Of a stretch of DNA of 64,000 bases, positions 36,066-44,781 are shown piece by piece (position 1 is the stretch's first letter; every line of letters starts with the position of its first letter). The stretch comes from an uncultured Prevotella sp. (GTDB lineage: Bacteria > Bacteroidota > Bacteroidia > Bacteroidales > Bacteroidaceae). The translations under genes were made by a program, and so were the position numbers. Below the pieces are notes generated by a model, which was given only the letters and a program-made list of their open reading frames with translations, made no database searches and was not told the origin of the DNA. The stretch spans positions 92,201 through 156,200 of the forward strand of contig CABQKA010000004.1 of the NCBI GenBank assembly GCA_902464615.1, in the 5' to 3' direction.

Positions 36066-38909
36066 TTATGAGCGGCTTACTTGCCATCCTTTATCTGAAA
36101 TCGACAGCTCAACGAACCGTGCATTGGGAGACAGGGGCCGTTCCGTAAGTTCCTCACGGATATGCCGGGCGGCTTGGGCGTCTTTGGCCACCATGTACAT
36201 GAATCCTCCTCCGCCTGCGCCGGGCAGTTTGTATCCCAGACAGTAGTCGTCAATGCGCCGGCATAATTCCTCGATGATGGGCGGGTTGGTCCCGCTGTCG
36301 AGGGCCTTGTTCTGTTCCCAGGTTTCCCGGACCATTCGTCCGTAGCGTTCCCAGCAGCCCCGTTGCATGGCATCGAAAAGGGTCAGGGCATGCTGTTTCA
36401 TCTGTTCAAGCAGTTCAAGGTGTGCGGTAGCATTGAGGAACATCCCCCTTACGATTTCAGTCAGGATGTGCTTGGCCGTCCGTGTCACGCCTGTGTAATA
36501 GAGCAGATGGCAGGAGCGGGAGTCCGCATCGGTGAAGAGGGTTTCCGGCAACCAGCGTGCCACGGCGTTTTGAGAGAAACCACCGTCTGTCTGGAGCAGT
36601 TTGATACCGTGTAGCACACCGCCGTATTGGTCTTGCCATCCGCCGCCTGTCGTGAGCATTTGTTCCAGTATCAGCGTGCGGTTACAGATGGCGTTACGGT
36701 CCCAGCCCAGTCCGCAGAAATCTGAAAGAGCCCCCAATACGGTCGCGGCCAGGATGGAACTTGTGCCCAATCCGGAGCCGGCCGGTATGGCCGAGAGCAG
36801 GGTGATTTCGATGCCTGCGCCGAAGGCCTCAAGTTGCTGCCGCAGCGAACTGAAGGTTTCGGCCGAGAACTCTGGCGAGAAGCCACAGAGGCAAAGTGCC
36901 GCCTTGGGAATGGAGAACGGAGAGCCTACGGCGTTATAGTGGCGCAGTTCCTCGAACGTCTCGATGCGTTCCATGGCTCCCAAATCGATGGAGCGGCAAA
37001 TGATGACCGGTTCGCGGCAAGGCTTCACGTAGACTTGCAGTGGGGGCTGTCCGTTAAGTTCTATGGCCGCATTGACCACATTGCCTCCATTGATGAGGCA
37101 ATAGGGGGGTGTGTCTGTCCACCCTCCGGCCAGGTCTATGCGCACCGGGCTGCGGCTCCATACGATTTGGTCGGCGCATGTGGTCATTTGCGGATTGCAT
37201 TTATGTTGCCGGGCATCTGCCGTGAGCCCTTCGCGCAGCAGGCTGAATGCGATGCCTGCATGGCGGTCGGCGTCTTCCTGGTTTCCTGAGCAGCGTTCGG
37301 CTTCGGCACGGAACATGGCGTCGTGGATGCGCGTCAGTAGCGGTGTGTCTTCTGGCAGTGGTGCGGGCAAAGGCAAGTGCTCTTCTGCGAAGTGGGCGGC
37401 CATGTCTTGGAGGTTTACTTGGAAAAAGACACTCTTGGGCCAGTTCGCTGCCAGTTTCGGCAGGATTTCGCGGGCACGTTCCCGTCTTTGCGCAAAAAGG
37501 CGGGGCAGGTTGGCCTGTTCGGAAAGTTCGTCGGCCGACAGGCGCTGCATGGCTGTCCACCGTGCCCCCAGACTCGCGTCTGGCGTGCTGCTGATGGCCC
37601 AGCTGAGCCATGTGCCCATTTCTTCCACCGATTCAAATACCGGAAACAGGCGGGCGGCTTGGAGGTCGTCCGTGCGGCCGAGTGCGTCCGGGGAGATGCC
37701 GTGTTCCTGCAACCAGTGTTTCACGGGGCGGTTGAGGTAGGTGGTGCGTTCGTCTGCCACATCGCCGCGGAAGGCATCGTAATATCCGTAGGGCCGCAGT
37801 GCGTAGGCCGTGGCGCCGACGGGGACCACGTCGACACAGATGCCTTCCGGCAAATCAATGTTCCAGGAGTTGGCCGGTACGCCGGTGACAATGTGGTGCG
37901 AGGCATAATGCCAGCCTTCGCCCATCCAGGCGTTTTCTATCCATACATGTGTGTTGGCCGGGCTTGGCCGGTTGGCCAGGTGGGCGTTCTGTATGAAGAA
38001 CGACGGCTGGCGTCTGACGTTTTTCTGGATAATAAAGCGCTGGTCCTTGACGAGGTTCTGGAGGTCGATGGAGGAGTGGAGCATGTCTTCGGTGGTGCCG
38101 AAATGGTAGAACTCGCCGCCGGGCAGGGGAAGAATGGCCACCGAGAGGCCGCTGAGGGCCTCGCACGGACGGGACGGACGGCTGCCCAGGGCACAGCCGA
38201 ACTCCGCGTACAGGTCATAGCAACCTTCCGGTGCGGCGGCACACAGGTCGCGGAGCGCCAGGACCGCGCGGTCTGAAAGCAGCCATACGCCGATGTCCAT
38301 CAGCGAAAAGTGGGTGGCCTGGTAGGCCGCCTGGGTTTCGAGGCTGGGCTTCTGAAGCATGAAGTCGAGCTTGCCCGGGCAGTCGCGGCGCATCATGAAA
38401 ACCCCATGATGGGAGGCCTGTGCCGGAGTGGCCCACAACCCGTAGCATACGACGTCGGCCTCGGGGATGTCCTGAAGCGGCTCTGTCGTGCGCAGGTAGA
38501 CGTCGCCACTGGCCACCAAGGTGCGCAGGGAGGCCGGAGCTTTGTGCATGATACGTTCGTAGAGTGGCAGTTGCAGGTCCAGCAGGTGTTGGTCAATGTG
38601 CTGTCCGCGTGCCCAACGGAAGACAGGGATGGGGGTGAGCACCTTGCCGCTTGGGGCGTAGGCCGGCAGACGCCGGCTTTGCCCGCCGGCGTGGAGCAGG
38701 ATTCGCGGTTCACGGCTTAGCCACTGGTCAAAGGGGGCGTCCGGCGCCTCGTTTTTCCGGCACGATTCGAGTAGCCAGATTGTGCCGCCGCCTGAACCTA
38801 ATTTATGGTCCGCCGGGTCGGAGGTGCAGAAATATGTCGTGTGGGATACGTGCAAGAGCGAGTGGAAAGCGTTTGCCACATGGGGGGGGAGCGATAATAA
38901 TTTTTTCAT
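36066..38909 (-). CDS. fkp: Bifunctional L-fucokinase / GDP-L-fucose pyrophosphorylase
   Basis: 947 residues, the full length of Bacteroides Fkp. The N-terminal half has the nucleotidyltransferase motifs LGSGGGTIWLL and LLHAGGQSRRLPAYAPSGK. The C-terminal GHMP kinase half starts near residue 590 (VRIDLAGGWTDTPP), with the ATP loop PAGSGLGTSSILAATV and the final motif LPGAGGGGFMYMV. It turns L-fucose into GDP-L-fucose for fucosylation of capsule or surface glycoproteins. It lies 30 bp after the gtrA-like gene, which supplies the only visible promoter. Confidence 0.97.
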   Translation of the reverse strand: MKKLLSLPPHVANAFHSLLHVSHTTYFCTSDPADHKLGSGGGTIWLLESCRKNEAPDAPFDQWLSREPRILLHAGGQSRRLPAYAPSGKVLTPIPVFRWARGQHIDQHLLDLQLPLYERIMHKAPASLRTLVASGDVYLRTTEPLQDIPEADVVCYGLWATPAQASHHGVFMMRRDCPGKLDFMLQKPSLETQAAYQATHFSLMDIGVWLLSDRAVLALRDLCAAAPEGCYDLYAEFGCALGSRPSRPCEALSGLSVAILPLPGGEFYHFGTTEDMLHSSIDLQNLVKDQRFIIQKNVRRQPSFFIQNAHLANRPSPANTHVWIENAWMGEGWHYASHHIVTGVPANSWNIDLPEGICVDVVPVGATAYALRPYGYYDAFRGDVADERTTYLNRPVKHWLQEHGISPDALGRTDDLQAARLFPVFESVEEMGTWLSWAISSTPDASLGARWTAMQRLSADELSEQANLPRLFAQRRERAREILPKLAANWPKSVFFQVNLQDMAAHFAEEHLPLPAPLPEDTPLLTRIHDAMFRAEAERCSGNQEDADRHAGIAFSLLREGLTADARQHKCNPQMTTCADQIVWSRSPVRIDLAGGWTDTPPYCLINGGNVVNAAIELNGQPPLQVYVKPCREPVIICRSIDLGAMERIETFEELRHYNAVGSPFSIPKAALCLCGFSPEFSAETFSSLRQQLEAFGAGIEITLLSAIPAGSGLGTSSILAATVLGALSDFCGLGWDRNAICNRTLILEQMLTTGGGWQDQYGGVLHGIKLLQTDGGFSQNAVARWLPETLFTDADSRSCHLLYYTGVTRTAKHILTEIVRGMFLNATAHLELLEQMKQHALTLFDAMQRGCWERYGRMVRETWEQNKALDSGTNPPIIEELCRRIDDYCLGYKLPGAGGGGFMYMVAKDAQAARHIREELTERPLSPNARFVELSISDKGWQVSRS

Positions 38910-38939
38910 GTCGTATCGGGGTATGGATAAATGCGAAAG

Positions 38940-39320
38940 TCAGCCGTGTGTGCGGAATGTCACGAGACGGTTGAACAGGTAGTTGAATGCAGTATAGGCG
39001 ACCATGCCGGCCAGTTGGGCCCACCATTCTTCCCACAGCAGCAAGGCGGCGCGGAATACGAGCCATTGAAGCCCCCAGCACAGCAGTGCGCCGCCAAGAA
39101 ACCATGCGGCTTCGGCCACCCAGCGTGTTCCGCGGCGGCGGAATACCCATAGTTTGTTGAGCACGAAACTGTTGCACATGCCAAGTGCGAAACTGGCGAA
39201 GTTGGCAACATCCAAGTCGCAGTCCACCGCGCGCAGCCACATGAAAGAGAAGAACGTGATGGCTGTGTTGAGGACGCCGACGGAGCCGTATTTCATGAAG
39301 CGGGCCAATTCCTGATTCAT
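38940..39320 (-). CDS. GtrA-family membrane protein
   Basis: 126 residues with four membrane helices. GtrA motifs: RFMKYGSVGVLNTAITF, NFASFALGMCNSFVLNKLWVF and the final YTAFNYLFNRLVTFR. Family members are thought to flip or present polyprenyl-linked sugars (phage serotype conversion, cell-wall glycans). The start at 39320 (MNQELARF) lies 17 bp after the -7 box. It is co-directional with and 30 bp upstream of fkp, suggesting a surface-glycan unit; whether GtrA handles a fucosylated lipid is unknown. Confidence 0.88.
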   Translation of the reverse strand: MNQELARFMKYGSVGVLNTAITFFSFMWLRAVDCDLDVANFASFALGMCNSFVLNKLWVFRRRGTRWVAEAAWFLGGALLCWGLQWLVFRAALLLWEEWWAQLAGMVAYTAFNYLFNRLVTFRTHG

Positions 39321-39337
39321 AGCGGATATGATTCGCA

Positions 39338-39369
39338 CAAAGGTAGTGGTTTTTCCGCAAGCGGCCAAA
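39338..39369 (-). promoter_or_regulatory. Promoter of the gtrA-fkp operon
   Basis: Minus strand: TTTG (39369-39366), 20-bp spacer, TACCTTTG (39345-39338). Confidence 0.8.
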
Positions 39370-39436
39370 AAATGCCGGCATTGGCTTCCTCCGGGCCGGC
39401 ATTCCGCCCGCCCGTGTGCGGTCCGTTTCTCTTGCA

Positions 39437-39499
39437 ACGGGCCTTAGCCCAGCCGGCACAGGGCTTATTCCCGTTTTTTCCGGCCTTAGCCCTGTGTCT
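39437..39499. repeat. Triple 21-bp palindromic repeat element 5
   Basis: Units start at 39437, 39458 and 39479. All three are in the same orientation (TTA form), unlike elements 2, 4 and 7. Confidence 0.87.
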
Positions 39500-39575
39500 G
39501 TCCGCATGGCGCCTGCCGGTGTTCCCCTTGTCAATTTTTCCGGCAGGTATGGTGCGGTTCCTCTTCGGCGGATGG

Positions 39576-39683
39576 GGATAAAAATTAATGGAGACCAGCG
39601 TCACTACGGGTCTCCATTAACCAACACAAAAACTAAACTAGACTTAACTAAACTATTTACTGCGTTATCATCGCGACAACTTG
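39576..39683 (-). ncRNA. Candidate small RNA (about 105 nt)
   Basis: Minus-strand unit with a promoter (TTG, 20 bp, TATATTCG at 39697-39690) and an intrinsic terminator (12-bp perfect stem 39585-39596 with 39609-39620, then TTTTTATC). Between them is an A/T-rich stretch with the direct repeat TAGTTTAG twice and no open frame of useful length. It lies 60 bp beyond the aroC stop. It could instead be an aroC 3' UTR processed or terminated here. Confidence 0.5.
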
Positions 39684-39689
39684 ATGGTG

Positions 39690-39720
39690 CGAATATATTG
39701 ATTTGAAAAATCCCAAACAA
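39690..39720 (-). promoter_or_regulatory. Promoter of the candidate sRNA
   Basis: Minus strand TTG (39720-39718), 20-bp spacer, TATATTCG (39697-39690); one mismatch to TAnnTTTG. Confidence 0.5.
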
Positions 39721-39755
39721 GGAAATCTCTGATTTTTTTAAGAATCTTCCTGTTT

Positions 39756-40832
39756 TTAACATTTTGAGGCTTTCCCGATGAGGTAGAAGTCCAGCATGAC
39801 CAGTGCTGCCATGGCTTCTACGATGGGGACGGCGCGGGGCACGACGCAGGGGTCGTGGCGTCCGCGGGCCTTGAGCTGGACGGCGTCGCCCTGAAGGTTG
39901 ACAGTGGATTGCGGGCGCAAGAGTGTGGCCACTGGTTTGAAGGCTACGCGGAAGAAGATGTCGTTGCCGTTGCTGATGCCGCCCTGTATGCCGCCGCTGT
40001 GGTTCGTGGCCGTGCGTACCCTTCCGTTTCCGTCGGGCAGGAACGTGTCGTTTTGCTCACTGCCGCGCGCGGCGACTCCTGCGAATCCTTCTCCGTACTC
40101 AAACCCCTTGGCGGCGTTGATGCCGAGCATGGCTGCGCCTAAGGCGGCGTGCAGCTTGCCGAAAACGGGCTCGCCCAATCCTGGCGGGCATCCTTGTATC
40201 AGTCCGGTGACCACGCCTCCGATGGTGTCTCCTTCGCGCTTCACGTCCTCGATGAGCCTGGCCATTTGGCCGGCCAGCTCGGGGTCGGGGCAGCGGACGG
40301 GGTTGGTTTCCGCCAGCCGGAGGTCATAGTGCGCGTAATTGTGCGCTAAGGCGATGGGGCCGACTTGTGAAGTGTAGGCGGTGATTTGTATGCCTAATTG
40401 TCGGAGTGCCATTTTGGCCAGTGCGCCGCCAGCACAGCGCACGGCGGTTTCGCGGGCAGACGAGCGTCCGCCGCCGCGGTGGTCGCGGATGCCGTATTTG
40501 CAGAAATAGGTGTAGTCTGCATGGCTGGGGCGGAACACGTCGCGCAGATTGTCGTAGTCGTCGGAATGGGCTTGCTCGTTGCGGATGATAAAGCCGATGG
40601 GGCAGCCTGTGGATTTTCCTTCGAAAACGCCGGAGAGGATTTCGACGCGGTCGGTTTCTTGCCGGGGCGTCGTCAGTGCGCTTTGTCCGGGACGGCGTCG
40701 GGCCATTTCGCTTTGCAGGAAGTCCTGGTCGATGGCAACGCCGGCCGGAAAGCCGTCGAGCACGCCTCCTACGCATGGGCCGTGGCTCTCGCCGAAGGAG
40801 GTGAGCCGCAAAATGTGGCCGAAGGTGTTCAT
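39756..40832 (-). CDS. aroC: Chorismate synthase
   Basis: 358 residues. Converts EPSP to chorismate using reduced FMN, the last common step of aromatic amino acid synthesis. All signature regions are present: [35 protein letters not shown] and, near residue 270, [20 protein letters not shown]. It follows the SlyD-type gene by 12 bp and is probably in one operon with it. trpB, which draws on chorismate, is 30 kb away in the same window. Confidence 0.97.
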   Translation of the reverse strand: MNTFGHILRLTSFGESHGPCVGGVLDGFPAGVAIDQDFLQSEMARRRPGQSALTTPRQETDRVEILSGVFEGKSTGCPIGFIIRNEQAHSDDYDNLRDVFRPSHADYTYFCKYGIRDHRGGGRSSARETAVRCAGGALAKMALRQLGIQITAYTSQVGPIALAHNYAHYDLRLAETNPVRCPDPELAGQMARLIEDVKREGDTIGGVVTGLIQGCPPGLGEPVFGKLHAALGAAMLGINAAKGFEYGEGFAGVAARGSEQNDTFLPDGNGRVRTATNHSGGIQGGISNGNDIFFRVAFKPVATLLRPQSTVNLQGDAVQLKARGRHDPCVVPRAVPIVEAMAALVMLDFYLIGKASKC

Positions 40833-40844
40833 GTTGAGAAGCTG

Positions 40845-41486
40845 TTATGAGTGATGGCAGCAGCCGTCTCCCCCATGCTTGCCGCAACAGTGTTCTCCGT
40901 GTCCGTCTTCTCCTTCTTTTCCGTGACAATGTCCGCCTCCGCAGCCTCCGGAGCATTCTTCACAGTCGCAGCCTTCATGGTTCATGAGGTTGATCATGCC
41001 TTCAATCTCGGCGTCGGAAGCATCGCGCAGAGTGACTACTGTCCCGCGGAAATGCAGGTCTTTTCCGGCTAAGGGATGGTTCAGGTCAACGACGACCTTG
41101 TCGTCCTTCACGGCGAGGACAAGTCCTTGGAAACGGTTGCCGTCGGCATTGACCAAGGGGATGAAATTACCGGGGTAAATGGTCTCTTTATCGAAACGTC
41201 CGTTGATGCAGAAGATGTTTTTGTCAAGTTCCAGCACGTGTTCTTCCATGTATGGGCCGTAGGCTTCGTCAACAGAAAGCGTGAAGTCGAAGTTATCTCC
41301 TTCCTTGAGGGCGATAATCTTCTGCTCGAAAGCGTCCAGCGTGATGCCCATTGCGGAAATGAACTGGAAAGGATGCTCGGCAGGAGCTTTTTCGATGAGT
41401 TCGTGAATGCCTTTCTCGTTGTCGGCATAGAGTTCGTAGGCTACGCAGACGTACTTGTGGGACTGCTGTTTTTGTTCCTGTTCCAT
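40845..41486 (-). CDS. slyD: SlyD-type FKBP peptidyl-prolyl isomerase
   Basis: 213 residues. FKBP core interrupted by the insert-in-flap chaperone domain (GDNFDFTLSVDEAYGPYMEE), then VDLNHPLAGKDLHFRGTVV, as in SlyD. The C-terminal 45 residues are rich in Cys and His (CDCEECSGGCGGGHCHG then HGEHCCGKHGGDGCCHHS), a metal-binding tail. In enterobacteria such tails bind nickel for hydrogenase maturation; no hydrogenase is in view. Cytoplasmic. Precedes aroC by 12 bp and follows dnaX by 42 bp. Confidence 0.93.
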   Translation of the reverse strand: MEQEQKQQSHKYVCVAYELYADNEKGIHELIEKAPAEHPFQFISAMGITLDAFEQKIIALKEGDNFDFTLSVDEAYGPYMEEHVLELDKNIFCINGRFDKETIYPGNFIPLVNADGNRFQGLVLAVKDDKVVVDLNHPLAGKDLHFRGTVVTLRDASDAEIEGMINLMNHEGCDCEECSGGCGGGHCHGKEGEDGHGEHCCGKHGGDGCCHHS

Positions 41487-41528
41487 GGGGATGCGGTGTT
41501 TACGGTTTTGGATGGTGAATGAATGGTT

Positions 41529-43316
41529 TTATGAAAGCTCCAGTTTCAGGCTTTCGGCCAGGCGGGCCAAAGCCGGGCTGTGCTGGAGCATTTGGGCGTA
41601 TTGTTCCTGGCGGCTGTAGGCGCGTTTGCTTTCTGTGGCTTTCAGCAGGCGCGGCTGCAGAGTGATTTTCCCGTTACGCAAGTGCTGGCGAAGGTAGTTC
41701 TGCAGGTTTTCGCGTAAGCCTTCCAGATAATGCAATACTTGCTGGTTTTCTACGGCTACCTCCACTTGCCAACCTTCGTTCAGGATTGGTTCCATGTTTT
41801 TGAGGCGTGCGGACATGGCGCTTTGCTCTTTGGGCAATTCGTTGGCAAAGCGATACCATTGGTAGTAAAGTTCGTTTTTGTCAAAAGGTTCCTCGCTGGT
41901 GATGGCCGCGTCTGCCTTTTCTTTCACTTGGGAAGGCTGTTGTTCCTCTTGTTTGGAAAGGTGGATGGAGAGGGTTTTCGATACTCTCGCCGCCGGACGT
42001 GCAACCGTTTGGGCTGGAGCGGCGGAGGTTTTTGCGGCTGGCGGGGCCGGTAGTGGCTGCGGGCCGTGCAGCTTTTTTGCGGTGTCTGCTTTTACTCCTT
42101 CTGCGGACGGTGATGGCTGGCTGGCTGGTCGGGCTGCGGCGCGAGGCGTGCGGCCCGGTGCTGTGGTTTTGAATAAGGGGTTAAGTTGCTTCGTAGGGCC
42201 AAGCCCACAGCCGGCATCGTCATCGCCTGCCGATTGCGCTACTTCTATTAACGTGAGCTCTACGAGCAACCGCTTGTTGCGGCTGGCGCGGTAGTTCAAG
42301 TCGCAATTGTTGCAGAGTTTCAAGGCTTTGTAGAGCAAGGCCGGCTGGCAACGCTGCGCCTGCTCCTGGTAGCGTTGGCGCGTTGCTGCGACGGTTTCCA
42401 GCAGTGGTAGGGTTGCCGGGTCGCGCGCTACGAGCAAATTACGGAAATGCGTGGCCAGTCCGTTGATGAAGTTATGCGCCTCAAAACCTTTGGCCAAGAT
42501 TTCGTTGAGCGTGAGTAAGGCTCCGGGGATGTCCGGGTGCAGTAGTTGGTCCGTTATTTTGAAATAATAGTCCTCGTCCAGCAGGTTGAGGTCTTCTATG
42601 ACTTTTTTATAGGTGATGTTGCCTCCGGAGAAGCTCGATACCTGGTCGAAAATGGAGAGCGCGTCGCGCATTCCGCCGTCCGCTTTGCGGGCGATTACTC
42701 CCAATGCTTCTTCTTCATACTGTACTTGCTCCGCTTCGGCCACCCGTTTCAGGTGGTTGACGATGTCTTCCACTTCCATCCGGTTGAAGTCGTAGATTTG
42801 GCAACGGCTGAGGATGGTGGGGAGTATCTTGTGCTTTTCCGTGGTCGCTAAGATGAAGATGGCATGTGCCGGCGGCTCTTCGAGCGTTTTGAGGAAAGCG
42901 TTGAAGGCGGATGTGGAAAGCATGTGCACTTCGTCTATGATGAAGACTTTGTATTTTCCTACTTGAGGCGGAATCTGCACCTGCTCGATGAGCTGACGGA
43001 TGTCCTCGACCGAATTGTTGGAGGCGGCATCAAGTTCATGAATGTTGTAGCTTCGGCCTTCGTTGAAAGAGCGGCAACTCTCGCACTCGTTGCAGGCTTC
43101 ACCGTGCCCGTCGGGATGAAGGCAGTTGATGGTCTTGGCAAAGATGCGGGCACATGTTGTCTTGCCTACGCCCCGTGGGCCGCAAAACAGATACGCGTGT
43201 GCCAGTTTGCCCGAAGCTATGGCGTTCTTCAGTGTGGTGGTCAGCGCCTGCTGGCCCACTACGCTGTCGAACGTGGCGGGGCGGTATTTGCGCGCTGATA
43301 CGAGATAGTTGTCCAT
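41529..43316 (-). CDS. dnaX: DNA polymerase III subunit gamma/tau
   Basis: 595 residues. Clamp-loader ATPase of the replisome: Walker A GPRGVGKTTC near residue 47, four zinc cysteines (CLHPDGHGEACNECESC), Walker B IIDEVHMLS and the SRC sensor in LSRCQIYDF. After residue 370 a long Ala/Pro/Gln-rich linker joins a C-terminal domain that in tau contacts DnaB and Pol III alpha. No obvious slippery A-run for a gamma frameshift was noticed. Own -7 box at 43337-43344. Confidence 0.96.
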   Translation of the reverse strand: MDNYLVSARKYRPATFDSVVGQQALTTTLKNAIASGKLAHAYLFCGPRGVGKTTCARIFAKTINCLHPDGHGEACNECESCRSFNEGRSYNIHELDAASNNSVEDIRQLIEQVQIPPQVGKYKVFIIDEVHMLSTSAFNAFLKTLEEPPAHAIFILATTEKHKILPTILSRCQIYDFNRMEVEDIVNHLKRVAEAEQVQYEEEALGVIARKADGGMRDALSIFDQVSSFSGGNITYKKVIEDLNLLDEDYYFKITDQLLHPDIPGALLTLNEILAKGFEAHNFINGLATHFRNLLVARDPATLPLLETVAATRQRYQEQAQRCQPALLYKALKLCNNCDLNYRASRNKRLLVELTLIEVAQSAGDDDAGCGLGPTKQLNPLFKTTAPGRTPRAAARPASQPSPSAEGVKADTAKKLHGPQPLPAPPAAKTSAAPAQTVARPAARVSKTLSIHLSKQEEQQPSQVKEKADAAITSEEPFDKNELYYQWYRFANELPKEQSAMSARLKNMEPILNEGWQVEVAVENQQVLHYLEGLRENLQNYLRQHLRNGKITLQPRLLKATESKRAYSRQEQYAQMLQHSPALARLAESLKLELS

Positions 43317-43336
43317 GAATTTGCTTTACAGTCCTG

Positions 43337-43344
43337 CAAAGATA
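43337..43344 (-). promoter_or_regulatory. -7 box TATCTTTG of dnaX
   Basis: TATCTTTG on the minus strand, 20 bp before the dnaX ATG and after the tRNA-His terminator. Confidence 0.6.
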
Positions 43345-43403
43345 GCGAAAATTCCGTCTACACGGGGGCTTGCCGCCTGACTTTGTGGGTGGGGATTCCC
43401 CGA

Positions 43404-43437
43404 ATACAATTAGAGGCCCTCGTCTGAGGACCTCTAA
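43404..43437 (-). terminator. Terminator after tRNA-His
   Basis: 12-bp stem (43426-43437 with 43410-43421) with one mismatched or wobble position, 4-nt loop, then TTGTATTC on the minus strand. Confidence 0.75.
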
Positions 43438-43454
43438 CCTTGCTTCCCGTAGCG

Positions 43455-43529
43455 GGTGCCTAGTGGGACTCGAACCCACGACATTCAGAACCACAATCTG
43501 ACGCTCTAACCAACTGAACTATAGGCACC
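43455..43529 (-). tRNA. tRNA-His (GTG)
   Basis: Minus-strand cloverleaf: acceptor arms GTGCCTA and TAGGCAC, D-arm AGTTCAGTTGGTTAGAGC, anticodon stem CAGAT/GTTCTG around loop TTGTGGT (anticodon GTG), and T-arm GTGGGTTCGAGTCCCAC. A G at 43529 gives the extra G-1 typical of tRNA-His, opposite discriminator C at 43455. CCA is not encoded. Confidence 0.97.
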
Positions 43530-43565
43530 ATGTTGGTTGATTGCTTTATTTCCCTAAAAGCGCTG

Positions 43566-43596
43566 CAAAGGTATGGCTTTTTTTTGTTCCGGCCAA
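43566..43596 (-). promoter_or_regulatory. Promoter of tRNA-His
   Basis: Minus strand: TTG (43596-43594), 20-bp spacer, TACCTTTG (43573-43566), 36 bp before the tRNA. Confidence 0.75.
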
Positions 43597-43717
43597 GGAT
43601 AAGGGAGATTTTTTTTGCGAATTTTGTGGTTTTGTACGCTGTCGGGGGCGTCTGTTGCCCGGATTTCTGCCAGACAGCCGTTGTTACGGGCGTCTTCCGG
43701 GAGCAGGTTTGGGTCTC

Positions 43718-44596
43718 TCAGTCGTAGTATTTGTGCTGGGCAGCTGCCAATGTGTTGAGCATAAGTGTGCAGATGGTCATAGGGCCGACGCCTCCGGGAA
43801 CGGGGCTGATGTAGCTGCACAAAGGGGCCACTTGCTCAAAGTCCACGTCGCCGGCTATGCGGAAGCCGCTTTTTTTCGTTGGGTCTGCGACGCGGGTCGT
43901 GCCTACGTCGATGACGACGACTCCCGGCTTTACCATGTCGGCCGTGACGAAGCCGGGCTTGCCGATGGCCGAAATCAGGATGTCGGCCTTGCGGCATTCC
44001 TCCTTGATGTCCGAACTGTGGCTGTGGCATACCGTGACCGTTGTGTCGCCGTACTCTTTCTGCATCATGAGCTGTGCCATGGGTTTCCCGACAATGTTCG
44101 ACCGGCCCAGGATGACGCATTTGCGTCCCGAAGTCGTGATGCCGTAGCGCCGCATGAGTTCCAGTATGCCTTTGGGCGTGGCGGAGATGAACCCCGGCAG
44201 CCCGATGGCCAACCGTCCTACGTTGATGGGATGGAAGCCGTCCACATCTTTCCGGTAGTCTATGGATTCGATGACCCGTTGCTTGTTGATGTGTCCGGGC
44301 AATGGGAGCTGGACAATGAACCCGTCTACGTCCACGTCCTTGTTCAACCGGTCGATGCAGGCCAGGAGTTCTTCTTCTTGCACGTCGTCTTCGTAGCGGA
44401 TGAGCGAAGAGCGGAACCCGCACGCTTCGCAGGCTATGATTTTGTTGCGCACGTATGTTTCGCTGCCGCCGTCGTGCCCGATGAGCACTGCGGCCAGGTG
44501 CGGCCGCTTTCCGCCGGCGCGGACTATGCGTTCCACTTCTTCTGCAATTTCTTTCTTGATTGCTGCCGCTGTGGCTTTGCCGTCGATAATAGTCAT
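43718..44596 (-). CDS. folD: Methylenetetrahydrofolate dehydrogenase / cyclohydrolase
   Basis: 292 residues. Interconverts 5,10-methylene-THF, methenyl-THF and 10-formyl-THF in the cytosol. Motifs: [15 protein letters not shown] with the catalytic Lys region, [16 protein letters not shown], the Rossmann loop [14 protein letters not shown] and [12 protein letters not shown]. Full-length. Its promoter at 44654-44684 overlaps a divergent -7 box for the next gene. Confidence 0.97.
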   Translation of the reverse strand: MTIIDGKATAAAIKKEIAEEVERIVRAGGKRPHLAAVLIGHDGGSETYVRNKIIACEACGFRSSLIRYEDDVQEEELLACIDRLNKDVDVDGFIVQLPLPGHINKQRVIESIDYRKDVDGFHPINVGRLAIGLPGFISATPKGILELMRRYGITTSGRKCVILGRSNIVGKPMAQLMMQKEYGDTTVTVCHSHSSDIKEECRKADILISAIGKPGFVTADMVKPGVVVIDVGTTRVADPTKKSGFRIAGDVDFEQVAPLCSYISPVPGGVGPMTICTLMLNTLAAAQHKYYD

Positions 44597-44653
44597 AAGT
44601 CTTTATGGTTATGGGTTGGTGTCGTCTGAAAGGTTTCCGTCTGGAAACTCCGT

Positions 44654-44684
44654 CAAAGTTACGATTTTTTGTACTTTTGGCAAA
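44654..44684 (-). promoter_or_regulatory. Promoter of folD
   Basis: Minus strand: TTTG (44684-44681), 19-bp spacer, TAACTTTG (44661-44654). Confidence 0.75.
44672..44679 (+). promoter_or_regulatory. -7 box TACTTTTG on the opposite strand within the folD promoter
   Basis: TACTTTTG on the plus strand lies between the folD -7 and -33 elements. Predicted start near 44686, about 95 nt before the nucleotidyltransferase-family gene. Confidence 0.45.
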
Positions 44685-44781
44685 GGTATGTGTCCCGAAA
44701 AGGAACCGGATGCCGGGGATTTGTATTTTCTTAAAATATGCGGCTGCCTTGTGCGGCGCAATGTGTATGGAATGTGGAAAA

